Assembly: GCA_030148625.1 (NCBI GenBank)
Contig: JASBTC010000187.1
Coordinates: forward strand, 1-14,768
DNA: 14,768 nt
Source of the DNA: Sphingobium sp.
GTDB lineage: Bacteria; Pseudomonadota; Alphaproteobacteria; Sphingomonadales; Sphingomonadaceae
Direction: 5' to 3'
In this document: piece by piece, positions 7,191 to 14,768 of the stretch
Position numbering within the stretch: position 1 is the first letter of the stretch
How the letters are laid out: every line of letters begins with the position of its first letter
Program-made: the position numbers and the translations under genes
Notes under the pieces: generated by a model
The model's database searches: none
What the model was told of the DNA's origin: nothing
What the model saw: the letters and a program-made list of their open reading frames with translations, nothing else

Positions 7191-7287
7191 ACCGACACGC
7201 GGGGCAATCGGAAATCAAATTTCAGCGACACAGGCCAGGAGGGGCGACGAACGAAGCTTCCCGATCAAGACGATGCAGGATCGCGAC

Positions 7288-9702
7288 CTATTTGAACGCA
7301 AGCGTCGCCCGAGCGTAATAATAGCCGCCATTGACGCCGAAGGCGGAGAAGTTCGGATAGACCTCGACTGCCGGGCTGCCGGAAAGCGCCGCGACGCGCA
7401 GGCCGGCTTCGTTGACGCGTTTCGGGCGGATGTCGAACAGGTTGTTGGCGCCGATGCTCAGCGTCAGCGCGTCGCCGAAGCGGTGCGCGATATCCAGATC
7501 GGTGATGAAGGCGGTGCCCGTCCGGTCGAGATAATAATTGCCATCGCCCGGATCGGCATAGCGCGACGCATTGCCGTAAAGACTTTCCTTGAGCGCCACC
7601 GTCCAGGGTCCGTTGGTGTACACGCCCGCGAGGATGATCTTGTAGCGGGGCGACGCAGTCTCCAGCGTCGACAGCGCGACCTTGTCGAACAGGCTCTGCC
7701 CCGACGCGGCAAGTTCGGCCGGCGTCGCGCGGATCGCAGTCACCTTGGTCCGGCTGTAATTGGCGGCCAGCGACCAGTCGATCCTGCCCGCATCGCCCAG
7801 GCCAGTGGCGAAGTTCAGCACCATGTCGATGCCGCGAGTACGGGTATCGATGCCGTTGGAGAACAGGTTGATGCCCGAGAAAGGCACATTCTCCAGCACA
7901 TTGCCATTGGCAACGATCGCCGCATTCACAGCCTGCGAGCGCACCACGCCAGCATAGGTGCCGTACAGCGTGCCGCTGCCGACGACGCGATCGCGAATCC
8001 CGATCTGATAGGCATCGATGGTCAGCGTTGCGCGCGGCGACAGCGATGCGACGACGCCCAGGCTGAAATTGGTCGAATGTTCGGGCGAAAGCGGCGCGAT
8101 ACCGATCAGCCGCGCAGCAGCCGCATTGGGCGGAAGCTGGACAAAGGCGGAATTGGGCTGGACGTTGGTCGCCGAATAATAGGCCTCGGCCAGCGTCGGC
8201 GCCCTGAAGCCGGTGCTTGCGGTGCCGCGCAGCGCGAACGACGGCGAGACCGCATAGCGCCCGCTGACCTTGCCCACCAATGTCTCCCCGAAATCGGAGA
8301 AATGCTCCAGCCGGCCGGCAAGGTTGAGCGTCAGTTCGGGCAGCGGCACGAACGATGCCTCGGCATAAAGTGCGGCATTGCGGCGGCTGTGGCTGCCGGC
8401 ATCGGTCAGCGAGAATCCCGGAAAGGATTGCGATCCCGCCTTATAACGCGATGCGGGATCGCCTTCGCGCAATTCATAGGTTTCGCGCCGCAGTTCGGCG
8501 CCCAGCGCCAGATCAACGGGCTGGCCGAGCCCGAGATCAAGCTTGCGGCGAAGGTCGAGATTCGTCGTCCATTGGGTGGCCTTGAACGCACCCGCGTCGA
8601 AGTCGGCCGGGGTGGCGCCGGTATCGTTGAACAGGTCGATATTCGCCGAACCCGTCACCGCGACGCGATTGTCGTTGATGCCGTAAGTGCTGCTGAGATC
8701 CCAGGCCCAGCCCGCCAGATCGCCGCGGACGCCGATGGTGGTGGAGATGTCCTGGGTCTTCAGGCGGTCGACCGGGCTGAAACCCATCGGATAGATTTGC
8801 GGCAGTCGCGTCGGCAGTCGAAAATTGGCCCAGCCGCCGGCTTTCTTGTGACCATAGGTGCCGAATCCGTAAAGCTCGACATCGGGCGAGATGCGATAGC
8901 CCGCATTGATGCCAAGCAGGTGCAGCGTGTAGCGCGCATCGCCGAACACCCGGTTGAGATAGGGATAACCCGGCAAATTGCGCCATTCGGGATGCTGGCC
9001 CGATGCGATCGCCTGCTCGACGCGGGCATCCGGGCCGCCGGCATTGCTATAGTCATGGAAACGGCTCTCGGCCGTCAGATTGACGAACCCCTCGCTGCCG
9101 AGCGCAAAGCCGAAATTGGCCGATGCGCCGATCGTCTCGCCATCGCCCTGGAAATATTGCCCGGCATGGACGCTCGCCTTCCCGCCCGACGCGTCGTCGT
9201 TCAGGATGATGTTGATCACGCCGGCGATCGCGTCGGACCCATATTCCGCAGCCGCGCCATCGAGCAGCACTTCGACGCGGCCGACACCGGCCATCGGTAT
9301 GAAAGTGAGATCGGGCGCAGCGCCACCCTGGAACGCGCTGGACAAGACCGACAGGTTCGCAGTGCCGTGCCGGCGCTTGCCATTGACCAGGATCAGCGTG
9401 TGGTTGGGCGATACGCCGCGCAGCCGCGCGGCCAGCGTCTCGTTGGCGAGATCGTTGCCGACCGCCTGGGTGTTGAACGAGGCAAGCGTCGTCGAAAGCG
9501 CGCTCATGAGGCTGGGCGAGCCGGCACGCGCCAGCGTGGCGGCATCGAGCACCTGTACCGGCGCAGGGCTGTCGATCGCGCGCAGCCCCGTGGCGCGCGT
9601 CCCGGTGACGATGATCGGGCTTTCCGAAACCTCGTCCTGGCCGAACGCAGGTTGCGCCGATCCGAGCACCGCCAGCGCAGCACCCCAAATATAGTTCTTC
9701 AT
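7288..9702 (-). CDS. TonB-dependent outer-membrane receptor
   Basis: 804 residues. A Sec signal peptide (MKNYIWGAALAVLGSAQPAFG) is followed by a TonB-box-like ESPIIVTGTR and a plug domain (about 35-160) with RLRGVSPNHTLILVNGKRR, then RVEVLLDGAAAEYGSDAIAGVINIIL. The remainder is a 22-strand-type beta barrel with repeated aromatic/glycine strands, such as LRGTASTGFRAPTLAEAYYS, which is a classic barrel motif. It ends in ARATLAFK, with a near-terminal Phe suitable for BAM recognition. Such receptors import scarce ligands (siderophores, cobalamin, glycans, peptides) using TonB-ExbBD energy; the ligand here cannot be told. The start at 9702 has GGGAGGA a few bases upstream; the longer frame to 9774 adds 24 residues that spoil the signal peptide. 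It is divergent from the ThuA-like gene. The serine hydrolase lies downstream on the same strand, so functional linkage is plausible. Confidence 0.93.
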   Translation of the reverse strand: MKNYIWGAALAVLGSAQPAFGQDEVSESPIIVTGTRATGLRAIDSPAPVQVLDAATLARAGSPSLMSALSTTLASFNTQAVGNDLANETLAARLRGVSPNHTLILVNGKRRHGTANLSVLSSAFQGGAAPDLTFIPMAGVGRVEVLLDGAAAEYGSDAIAGVINIILNDDASGGKASVHAGQYFQGDGETIGASANFGFALGSEGFVNLTAESRFHDYSNAGGPDARVEQAIASGQHPEWRNLPGYPYLNRVFGDARYTLHLLGINAGYRISPDVELYGFGTYGHKKAGGWANFRLPTRLPQIYPMGFSPVDRLKTQDISTTIGVRGDLAGWAWDLSSTYGINDNRVAVTGSANIDLFNDTGATPADFDAGAFKATQWTTNLDLRRKLDLGLGQPVDLALGAELRRETYELREGDPASRYKAGSQSFPGFSLTDAGSHSRRNAALYAEASFVPLPELTLNLAGRLEHFSDFGETLVGKVSGRYAVSPSFALRGTASTGFRAPTLAEAYYSATNVQPNSAFVQLPPNAAAARLIGIAPLSPEHSTNFSLGVVASLSPRATLTIDAYQIGIRDRVVGSGTLYGTYAGVVRSQAVNAAIVANGNVLENVPFSGINLFSNGIDTRTRGIDMVLNFATGLGDAGRIDWSLAANYSRTKVTAIRATPAELAASGQSLFDKVALSTLETASPRYKIILAGVYTNGPWTVALKESLYGNASRYADPGDGNYYLDRTGTAFITDLDIAHRFGDALTLSIGANNLFDIRPKRVNEAGLRVAALSGSPAVEVYPNFSAFGVNGGYYYARATLAFK

Positions 9703-9889
9703 TCTTCCTCCCGGCGCGACCGACGACAACAATATCGATCGGAGGGCGACGCGTAACGCATCAGCCTTTACCAAGTGTTTCCGATCCTCGCTTTGACGAG
9801 CGGTGGTGGATATTCATTCGATGGAACGCGCCGCATATCTCGACTATCATCGTTGCCGTCACGATATCCGCTGGGCAGGAGTGATCGAC

Positions 9890-10768
9890 ATGGTGCATCT
9901 CATCGCTCCTTCCAAAAGGCTCTTGCGGCTGATGCTCTGGGCGTGGCTCGCGGTCATGGCGCAAGGCGCGGCGGCGGCGGCGCAACCGGCGAAGCATGTC
10001 GTCCTCATCGGCGGCCGCGAAAGCCATGCGCCGGGCGAGCATGCCCATCCCGACGGCGTCCGTATCCTTGCCGCGCTGCTCAAGACGTCGCCCGATGTCA
10101 TGGACTCAGGTGGACGGATCGTCGTCGACGCCTATCCCGATGGCTGGCCAGCCGATCCTGCGATATTGGAGCGCACATCGACGATCATCTGGTATTTCGA
10201 CGGGCTGGAGAAGCATCCGCTGCTCGATCCGGCGCGACGCAAGCAGTTCGAGCGGCTGATGAAGAAGGGCGTCGGGCTGGTCACCCTGCATCAATCATCG
10301 ACATTGCCGCCCGGCGACAGTTCGATCCCCCTGCCCGCGTGGCTTGGCGCCGCACGCTACGGCATGTTCAACCGCACCGACGAACAGGCCGATTTCACGC
10401 CTTCGCCTCACACGACCATGCGGGGCGTGCGGCCGTTTCGATATAAGGACGAATTCTATCCCACGCTGACATTCGATCGGGGCCGAGGGCGTATGACCCC
10501 TGTACTGAGCGGCGCGCTGGGCATCCAGTTCCAGGCGGGGCGGACCGTCACCATCGCCCCCGAAGCCAGGCCGGTCGCCTGGGCATATGAACGCGCCGGC
10601 GGCGGCCGCGCCTTCCTGTTCACCGGCGTCCATTATCTCCGCGCTTTCGACGAGCCCAACGTGCGCACGATGCTGCTCAATGCCATTTTCTGGACCGCCG
10701 GCATGGCGGTACCGAAGGACGGAGTCCGATCGATTTCTCCGGTGGATGCGATGCGGGATACCCCATGA
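9890..10768 (+). CDS. Exported ThuA-like domain protein
   Basis: 292 residues. A signal peptide (LLRLMLWAWLAVMAQGAAAAA, cleavage near residue 31) precedes a ThuA-type glutamine-amidotransferase-like fold. Recognisable parts are KHVVLIGGRESHAPGEHAH, ILERTSTIIWYFDGLEKHPLL, KKGVGLVTLHQSS and RPVAWAYERAGGGRAFLFTGVHYL. ThuA-like proteins are tied to sugar use (trehalose and related disaccharides, oxidised glycosides) and occur as single domains or fused to larger oxidases; the chemistry is not well defined. The start at 9890 follows AGGAG with 8 bases spacing and begins the signal peptide, whereas the in-frame codon at 9803 would bury it. The stop overlaps the first base of a 13-bp hairpin that may terminate transcription. 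It is divergent from the TonB receptor. The fold call is good; the substrate is unknown. Confidence 0.85.
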   Translation: MVHLIAPSKRLLRLMLWAWLAVMAQGAAAAAQPAKHVVLIGGRESHAPGEHAHPDGVRILAALLKTSPDVMDSGGRIVVDAYPDGWPADPAILERTSTIIWYFDGLEKHPLLDPARRKQFERLMKKGVGLVTLHQSSTLPPGDSSIPLPAWLGAARYGMFNRTDEQADFTPSPHTTMRGVRPFRYKDEFYPTLTFDRGRGRMTPVLSGALGIQFQAGRTVTIAPEARPVAWAYERAGGGRAFLFTGVHYLRAFDEPNVRTMLLNAIFWTAGMAVPKDGVRSISPVDAMRDTP

Positions 10769-10802
10769 TGTCATTCCCGCTCACGCGGGAATGACATAGG
10801 GG
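10761..10802. repeat. VIPAHAGMT-type dispersed palindrome, probable bidirectional terminator
   Basis: Perfect 13-bp arms ATGTCATTCCCGC (10768-10780) and GCGGGAATGACAT (10785-10797) enclose a TCAC loop. CCCC (10761-10764) can pair with GGGG (10799-10802) across a small internal loop and lengthen the stem. Read in the + frame from 10770 it gives VIPAHAGMT, the well-known translation of a palindrome family scattered through many proteobacterial genomes. It lies exactly between two converging genes, where it could stop transcription from both sides, although no T-tract follows. It is the only copy I noticed in the window. Confidence 0.75.
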
Positions 10803-10815
10803 CACCTCCTGGATC

Positions 10816-12456
10816 CTACCGCCCAGCCCGGCTCTTGTCCCGCGCCGCACGGAATTCGTCGCCTACCACCCAGTTCGGCCAGGCAGTGCTTTCCGCCAGT
10901 TCGCGGCCGATCGCGTAATAGAGGCGCAGGTCGGATGTCACGCCGGCCCAGTCCCAGGACGGATCATATTCGTCCTTGGGCCCGTGATAGCGGTGCTCCT
11001 CATAATCCTTCGCCGCGGCCGTTCCCGCCGCGGTGCCGCCTGCGACCAGATCGTTGCCCCCCTCGAAATAGAGCATCGGCACGCCCTGTTTCGCGAGGCT
11101 GAAATGGTCGGAACGATAATAGAAGCCCTTTTCCGGAGTCGGCTCCTGCGTGGCGACGCGGCCTTCCGCCGCCAGCGCACGATCGAGCAAGGCGTCGAGT
11201 TCGGACTTGCCCTTGCCGATCACGACGACGTTCTTCGCCGCCCCCGCCACGCTGAGCGCATCCATATTGACGCCCGCGACGGTGTTGGCGAGCGGCAGCA
11301 CCGGGTTCTCGCCATAATATTTGGAACCGAGCAGTCCCGATTCCTCGGCAGTGACTGCGAGGAAGGCGATGCTGCGATCGGGGGCACCGGCCTTGGCATG
11401 CGCCTCCGCGAGCGCGACCAGCGCGGCGGTGCCCGTGGCGTTGTCGACCGCACCGTTGCAGATATCGTCGCCGTCGGGCGCAGGCTTGCAGCGGCCGAGA
11501 TGATCCCAGTGCGCGGTGTAGAGCACATAATCGTCGGGCCGCGACTTGCCGGGCAATACCGCGATGAAATTCTTCGACGCGTGCTTGCGCAGCGTATTGT
11601 CGAACGAGACCGAGGCTTTCACGCCAAGCGCCACCGGCTCGAAGCCAGGCTGTTTCGCGGCGGCGGTGAGGGCGGCCAGGTCCTGTCCCGCGCTTGCCAT
11701 CAGCGCCTTCGCCTTGTCGTTGCTGATCCAGCCCACCGCAGGGGCCGCGTTCATATTGCCGTTGGGTGCGTCCGCGACCTGCTGCGCGCCCGTCCAGCTC
11801 GACTGGACGACGTTCCAGCCATAGGCGGCGGGCACGGTATCGTGGACGATGATCGCGGCGGCGGCGCCCTGGCGCGCGGCTTCCTCGAACTTGTATGTCC
11901 AGCGACCATAATAGGTCATGGCGCGGCCGCCGAACGGCCCGTCCAGCCCCGGCGTCTCATAATCGGGATCGTTGACGAGGATGATGACGGTCTTCCCCTT
12001 CACGTCCACCCCGGCATAGTCGTTCCAGTTCTTTTCCGGCGCGTTGATGCCATAGCCGACAAAGACGACGGGGCTGTCCTTCACCGCGATGCGCGGGACG
12101 ACGCGATAGGTGCCGATCACCATTTCCGGACCATAGGCCGCGGATACCGGCGTCTTTCCGCCTGTGAACGACAAGGCGGAGACGTTCTTCGCGGTGATCT
12201 CGACCAGCGGCACATCCTGCAGCCAGCTGCCCTTGTTGCCGGGCTTGAGGCCGAGTTTCGCGAATTCGGCGGTCAGCAGCGCCAACGTCTTCTCCTCCCC
12301 CGCCGAACCCGGCGCCCGCCCCTCATATGCATCGGAGGACAATTCCTTGGTGACGCGCTTCATCGTCTCGATCGGAATGTCCGGCTTCGACGATTGGGCC
12401 GCGACGGGTGCGGCGACGATAAGGGCAATGACGGCGGCGCTGGCGAGAAGGCGCAT
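10816..12456 (-). CDS. Secreted M28-family zinc metallopeptidase with PA-type insert
   Basis: 546 residues. A Sec signal peptide (MRLLASAAVIALIVAAPVAA) is followed by a helical lead, a protease-associated (PA)-like insert at about 120-290 (VVFVGYGINAPEKNWNDYAG, VKGKTVIILVND), and the catalytic M28 domain. All five zinc ligands and the catalytic acid of the co-catalytic site are visible: His316 and Asp318 (TAHWDHLG), bridging Asp338 (AVDNATG), Glu371/Glu372 (TAEES), Asp399 (NMDA) and His451 (RSDHF). M28 enzymes of this type are aminopeptidases or carboxypeptidases acting in the periplasm or outside the cell. The start at 12456 is chosen because it opens the signal peptide and has GGAG 8 bases upstream; the frame continues to 12813 without coding character. 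It converges on the ThuA-like gene and is divergent from the GFA gene 140 bases away. Confidence 0.92.
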   Translation of the reverse strand: MRLLASAAVIALIVAAPVAAQSSKPDIPIETMKRVTKELSSDAYEGRAPGSAGEEKTLALLTAEFAKLGLKPGNKGSWLQDVPLVEITAKNVSALSFTGGKTPVSAAYGPEMVIGTYRVVPRIAVKDSPVVFVGYGINAPEKNWNDYAGVDVKGKTVIILVNDPDYETPGLDGPFGGRAMTYYGRWTYKFEEAARQGAAAAIIVHDTVPAAYGWNVVQSSWTGAQQVADAPNGNMNAAPAVGWISNDKAKALMASAGQDLAALTAAAKQPGFEPVALGVKASVSFDNTLRKHASKNFIAVLPGKSRPDDYVLYTAHWDHLGRCKPAPDGDDICNGAVDNATGTAALVALAEAHAKAGAPDRSIAFLAVTAEESGLLGSKYYGENPVLPLANTVAGVNMDALSVAGAAKNVVVIGKGKSELDALLDRALAAEGRVATQEPTPEKGFYYRSDHFSLAKQGVPMLYFEGGNDLVAGGTAAGTAAAKDYEEHRYHGPKDEYDPSWDWAGVTSDLRLYYAIGRELAESTAWPNWVVGDEFRAARDKSRAGR

Positions 12457-12596
12457 GGGGAGGACTCCGCTGAACTGGATCGAGACAGCGGGGTAGCGAC
12501 GCGCATGGGGACGAAGCAAATGAAAAGGGACTATGCGTTCCCGATTGCGGAGGTTCCAGGCGCGAGCCATGCTGCTCACATGAAAGTGGAGGATCG

Positions 12597-12998
12597 ATGC
12601 TTGAGGGTTCATGCCATTGTGGCGATGCACATTGGAAGCTCGAGGGCGATCCAGGCCCCGCCACCGCATGCAATTGCACGCTGTGCCGCCGCTATGGCGC
12701 GCTGTGGGCCTATGATTATGAAGGCGAGCGCATCCACATCCTCGGGCAGAGCGCATCCTATACCCGCACGGGAAAGGACGATCCGTCGCTCGAGATCCGT
12801 TTCTGTCCGTCATGTGCGGGGGTGATCTGCTGGCGCAGCCTGCGCCTGGACGCCGACGGCCGACGCCGCATCGCCGTCAACCTCCGCCTGGCCCCGCCCG
12901 AAGCGGTCGCCGCGCTGCCGATCGACCATTTCGACGGCCTCGACAGTTTCGAAGACCTGCCCGGCGACGGCCGATGCGTGCGCGACCTATGGTTTTAA
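12597..12998 (+). CDS. GFA (CENP-V/GFA domain) family zinc-binding protein
   Basis: 133 residues. The fold's cysteine ligands are all present: SCHCG (Cys6, Cys8), CNCTLC (Cys25, Cys27, Cys30) and FCPSCAG (Cys70, Cys73 region). Proteins of this small beta-rich family bind two zinc ions. The namesake, Gfa of Paracoccus, was linked to S-hydroxymethylglutathione formation, but that enzymatic role has been questioned and most members have no known function. The ATG at 12597 has GGAGG 4 bases upstream. No signal peptide, so cytoplasmic. Its stop is 19 bases before the NeuD-like start on the same strand, suggesting co-transcription. It is divergent from the M28 peptidase. Confidence 0.88.
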   Translation: MLEGSCHCGDAHWKLEGDPGPATACNCTLCRRYGALWAYDYEGERIHILGQSASYTRTGKDDPSLEIRFCPSCAGVICWRSLRLDADGRRRIAVNLRLAPPEAVAALPIDHFDGLDSFEDLPGDGRCVRDLWF

Positions 12999-13017
12999 CC
13001 GTGACGGCGGAGCGCGC

Positions 13018-13671
13018 ATGAAACTGGTCATCGTCGCGGGATCGAGCGGGCAACATGCCGCCGTCGTCCATGAAGCCGCGATGCTTTCAGGCATACCGAT
13101 CGCCGGCTTCGTCACGATCGAGGCGACGGTCGAGGGCGCGCTGCGGCCACGCGTTCTCGATTGCCCGGATCTTGGCGGTCCCGACGAGCTGGCAGCGTTG
13201 GTCGCCTCGGGTGAGGTCGCATTCGTCGCGGCGTGCGGATCGAACGCGCTGCGCCGCGTGATCGGCGAGACGATCATGGCGCGCGGGGCGCTGCTCCAGA
13301 GCGTCGTCCATCCGGCGGCGATCCTGTCGCCCAGTGCCACGATCGGAGCGGGCTCGATGCTGCTCGCAGGTGCGATCGTCGGCCCGTCCGCGCAAATCGG
13401 CCAATCCTGCATCGTCAACCATGCCACTAGCGTCGATCATGACTGTATCGTCGGGGACTATGCGAATATCTGCCCCGGCGCGCGCATCGGCGGCGCCGTG
13501 CACATCGAAGAAGAGGTATTCGTCGGGCTCAACGCCGCTATATTACCGCGACTGTGCATCGGTGCGGGCGCGACCGTCGGCGCGGGTGCCGTCGTCACCG
13601 CCGATGTCGAAGCGAACACCACCGTTGCCGGCATTCCCGCGCGTCCATTGAGGAAGGGAATGGACGGCTGA
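13018..13671 (+). CDS. NeuD/PglD-like sugar O/N-acyltransferase (left-handed beta-helix)
   Basis: 217 residues. The N-terminal Rossmann-like part (MKLVIVAGSSGQHAAVV, about 1-95) resembles the UDP-sugar-binding domain of PglD and NeuD, with GSSGQH in place of the usual GAGGHG. The rest is a hexapeptide-repeat left-handed beta-helix (about 97-205) with ATIGAGSMLLAGAIVGPSAQIG. The catalytic His is His141 in VDHDC. It ends with TTVAGIPARPLRKG, typical of the family. Such enzymes transfer an acetyl or related group from acyl-CoA to an amino sugar or sialic acid. No glycan genes are nearby, so the acceptor is unknown. The start has GGAG 5 bases upstream. It probably forms an operon with the preceding GFA gene and ends 17 bases from the opposing AraC gene. 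Confidence 0.86.
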   Translation: MKLVIVAGSSGQHAAVVHEAAMLSGIPIAGFVTIEATVEGALRPRVLDCPDLGGPDELAALVASGEVAFVAACGSNALRRVIGETIMARGALLQSVVHPAAILSPSATIGAGSMLLAGAIVGPSAQIGQSCIVNHATSVDHDCIVGDYANICPGARIGGAVHIEEEVFVGLNAAILPRLCIGAGATVGAGAVVTADVEANTTVAGIPARPLRKGMDG

Positions 13672-13688
13672 GAGCCTGGCCCATGGCC

Positions 13689-14588
13689 TCAGACCGCCGC
13701 CACATAGTTCTCGGCGATCTGAAGCCGCTCGATATCGCGGCGCGGCGGTGCGCCGAACAGGCGGCGATATTCCCGGCTGAATTGCGACTGGCTGTCATAG
13801 CCGACCGCGAAGCCCGCCGTCCCCGCGCTCGCGCCCTGCGCCAGCATCAGCCGCCGCGCTTCCTGCAGGCGAAGCTGCTTCTGATATTCCAGCGGCGTCA
13901 TCCGCGTGACCGCCTTGAAATGCGCCTGAAGCGACGACGGGCTCATGCCCGCAGCCGCTGCGATTTCAGCGATGCGGATCTGTTCGTGGAAACCGCCGCG
14001 AATCTTCGCGATGGCGCGGCTGATCTGACTCAGATGGCTGTCCGCAACCGCCATGTTGCGCAGCGTCGGACCGTGCGGACCGATCAGCAGCCGGTACAGG
14101 ATCTCGCGCTCGATCAGCGGTGCCAGCGTCGATATGGCCTCGGGCTGTGACAACAGTTTCACCAGCCGGCAGACGGCATCGACCAGATCGGGATCACTCG
14201 GATAGACCGCCAGCGCCGGCATTTCCGCTGTCCGCGACGACGTACCGCCCGTGGCGAGAATAAGGTCGACGAGCGCCGACTGATCGAAGTCGATCTTGCA
14301 GCAGAGATAGGGTTCTTCCGGACTCGCATCGATGACATGCCCGACCAGCGGCAGATCGACCGACACCAGCAGATAGCGCGCCGCGTCATAGATCACGCTA
14401 TGCTCGCCAAGCGACACTCGCTTCGATCCCTGGGCGATCAGGCAAAGCGATGCTTCATAGACCGACGGCACCGGCTCGGTCGGGCGATCCGCGCGGATCA
14501 GTGACAACCGGGGCACGGCCGTTCCAGCCATACCGGATTCCGGTGAGTACTGCGCAATGAGCGCGGCCAGTTTCGAAATGCTGTCCAT
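13689..14588 (-). CDS. AraC-family transcriptional regulator with AraC_N domain
   Basis: 299 residues. The N-terminal domain (about 1-170; SVYEASLCLIAQGSKRVSLG, YLLVSVDLPLVGHV) matches the AraC_N type (Pfam PF06719). The C-terminal part has the two helix-turn-helix motifs of AraC proteins: IRIAEIAAAAGMSPSSLQAHF and then AGFAVGYDSQSQFSREYRRLFG. The product binds promoter DNA and, in this subfamily, usually controls a neighbouring oxidoreductase gene. The ATG at 14588 (MDSISKLAALI) is chosen because the conserved domain starts right there; an ATG at 14603 would add five residues (MRTGC). Neither has a strong Shine-Dalgarno. It is divergent from the probable SDR gene that begins at 14735, the typical arrangement for such a regulator and its target. 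Confidence 0.88.
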   Translation of the reverse strand: MDSISKLAALIAQYSPESGMAGTAVPRLSLIRADRPTEPVPSVYEASLCLIAQGSKRVSLGEHSVIYDAARYLLVSVDLPLVGHVIDASPEEPYLCCKIDFDQSALVDLILATGGTSSRTAEMPALAVYPSDPDLVDAVCRLVKLLSQPEAISTLAPLIEREILYRLLIGPHGPTLRNMAVADSHLSQISRAIAKIRGGFHEQIRIAEIAAAAGMSPSSLQAHFKAVTRMTPLEYQKQLRLQEARRLMLAQGASAGTAGFAVGYDSQSQFSREYRRLFGAPPRRDIERLQIAENYVAAV

Positions 14589-14734
14589 ACAGCCTGTTCT
14601 CATGAAGCACCGACAACGACAAGCCGCCGACGCCAGATTTGGAGGATCGTGCAAATGGCTCGGGCGATCGCTCTAACGCTTCCGGCCCTGCCCGCTGCAT
14701 CAGGAGCCATGCCCAGCAAGAAGGAGCGAGCATC
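14589..14734. promoter_or_regulatory. Shared control region between the AraC regulator and the SDR gene
   Basis: 146 bases between divergent starts must hold both promoters and the regulator's target sites. I see an AAGGAG Shine-Dalgarno at 14721-14726 for the rightward gene, a small direct repeat of CGACAA near 14608-14620, and an isolated GCGATCGC palindrome at 14664-14671. No convincing -35/-10 pair was found by eye. Confidence 0.4.
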
Positions 14735-14768
14735 ATGACCGTAACCGACAAAACCATCCTCATCACCG
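14735..14768 (+). CDS. Probable short-chain dehydrogenase/reductase, 5' end only
   Basis: The ATG at 14735 follows AAGGAG with 8 bases spacing and reads MTVTDKTILIT before the window ends. The stretch KTILITG is the usual first strand of an SDR Rossmann fold, where the NAD(P)-binding glycine motif would follow. Only 11 full codons are visible, so the family call rests on that strand and on the divergent AraC_N regulator, which commonly neighbours SDR or aldo-keto reductase genes. Confidence 0.55.
   Translation, partial: MTVTDKTILIT

Noticed and set aside
5620..9702. Lasso-peptide isopeptidase plus receptor locus
   Set aside because: Sphingomonad lasso loci do pair a TonB receptor with an isopeptidase, but that enzyme is of the prolyl-oligopeptidase type. 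Here the hydrolase is of the class C fold, and no precursor, B or C gene is visible.
7273..9756. Long open frame (827 codons) on the + strand opposite the TonB receptor
   Set aside because: Antisense shadow: low-complexity Arg/Asp/Gly/Ile-rich translation, no ribosome site, and the minus-strand frame is an unmistakable receptor.
12457..12813. N-terminal extension of the M28 peptidase frame
   Set aside because: The extension overlaps the divergent GFA gene start, lacks coding character and would bury the signal peptide that begins at 12456.
10984..12825. Long open frame (613 codons) on the + strand opposite the M28 peptidase
   Set aside because: Antisense shadow that also runs over the GFA gene in a different frame, with no recognisable motif.
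14664..14671. GCGATCGC palindrome as a HIP1-like or regulatory element
   Set aside because: A single 8-base palindrome is expected by chance in such GC-rich DNA, and the surrounding bases show no extended symmetry.

Overview
This is GC-rich DNA that reads as an alphaproteobacterium, most likely a sphingomonad (order Sphingomonadales). That is inferred from base composition, codon use, abundant signal-peptide-bearing peptidases, a TonB-dependent receptor, and recognisable families (COG2509 flavoprotein, DUF5117/DUF4953 metalloprotease, RNase H-like protein ending in a QNLAGIALA-type motif). The window is gene-dense. No gap between genes exceeds about 190 bases, and I see no tRNA, rRNA, CRISPR array, transposase or phage gene.

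Left part (1-4531): the 3' end of an RNase H-like gene (+) meets, 3 bases away, the end of a large secreted zinc metalloprotease with a metzincin motif (-). Divergent from that protease is a COG2509-type FAD-dependent oxidoreductase (+).

Middle left (4550-5585): a two-gene cassette on the minus strand pairs a ParD-like ribbon-helix-helix protein with a complete type I methionine aminopeptidase. They share an ATGA stop/start overlap. A 9-bp AT-rich inverted repeat sits directly before the first gene and looks like an autoregulatory operator. The aminopeptidase occupies the position where a ParE toxin would normally be, and the cassette is clearly poorer in GC than its neighbours. This is the most interesting locus in the window.

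Middle (5620-10768): a Tat-exported class C beta-lactamase-fold serine hydrolase with a C-terminal TPR segment (-) lies downstream of a TonB-dependent outer-membrane receptor (-). A ThuA-like exported protein (+) is divergent from the receptor. The hydrolase has a 24-bp near-palindrome upstream, with a core matching the TACA-N2-TGTA operator of BlaI/MecI-type repressors.

Right part (10768-14768): a VIPAHAGMT-type dispersed palindrome separates the ThuA-like gene from an M28 metallopeptidase (-). Divergent from the peptidase is a two-gene unit (+): a GFA-family zinc protein and a NeuD/PglD-like acyltransferase. An AraC-family regulator (-) is divergent from the first codons of a probable short-chain dehydrogenase (+) cut by the window edge.

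Taken together, several products face the periplasm or outer membrane: two metallopeptidases, a serine hydrolase, a receptor and the ThuA-like protein. This fits nutrient scavenging from peptides or glycans, but the genes are not one operon and a joint pathway is only a hypothesis.
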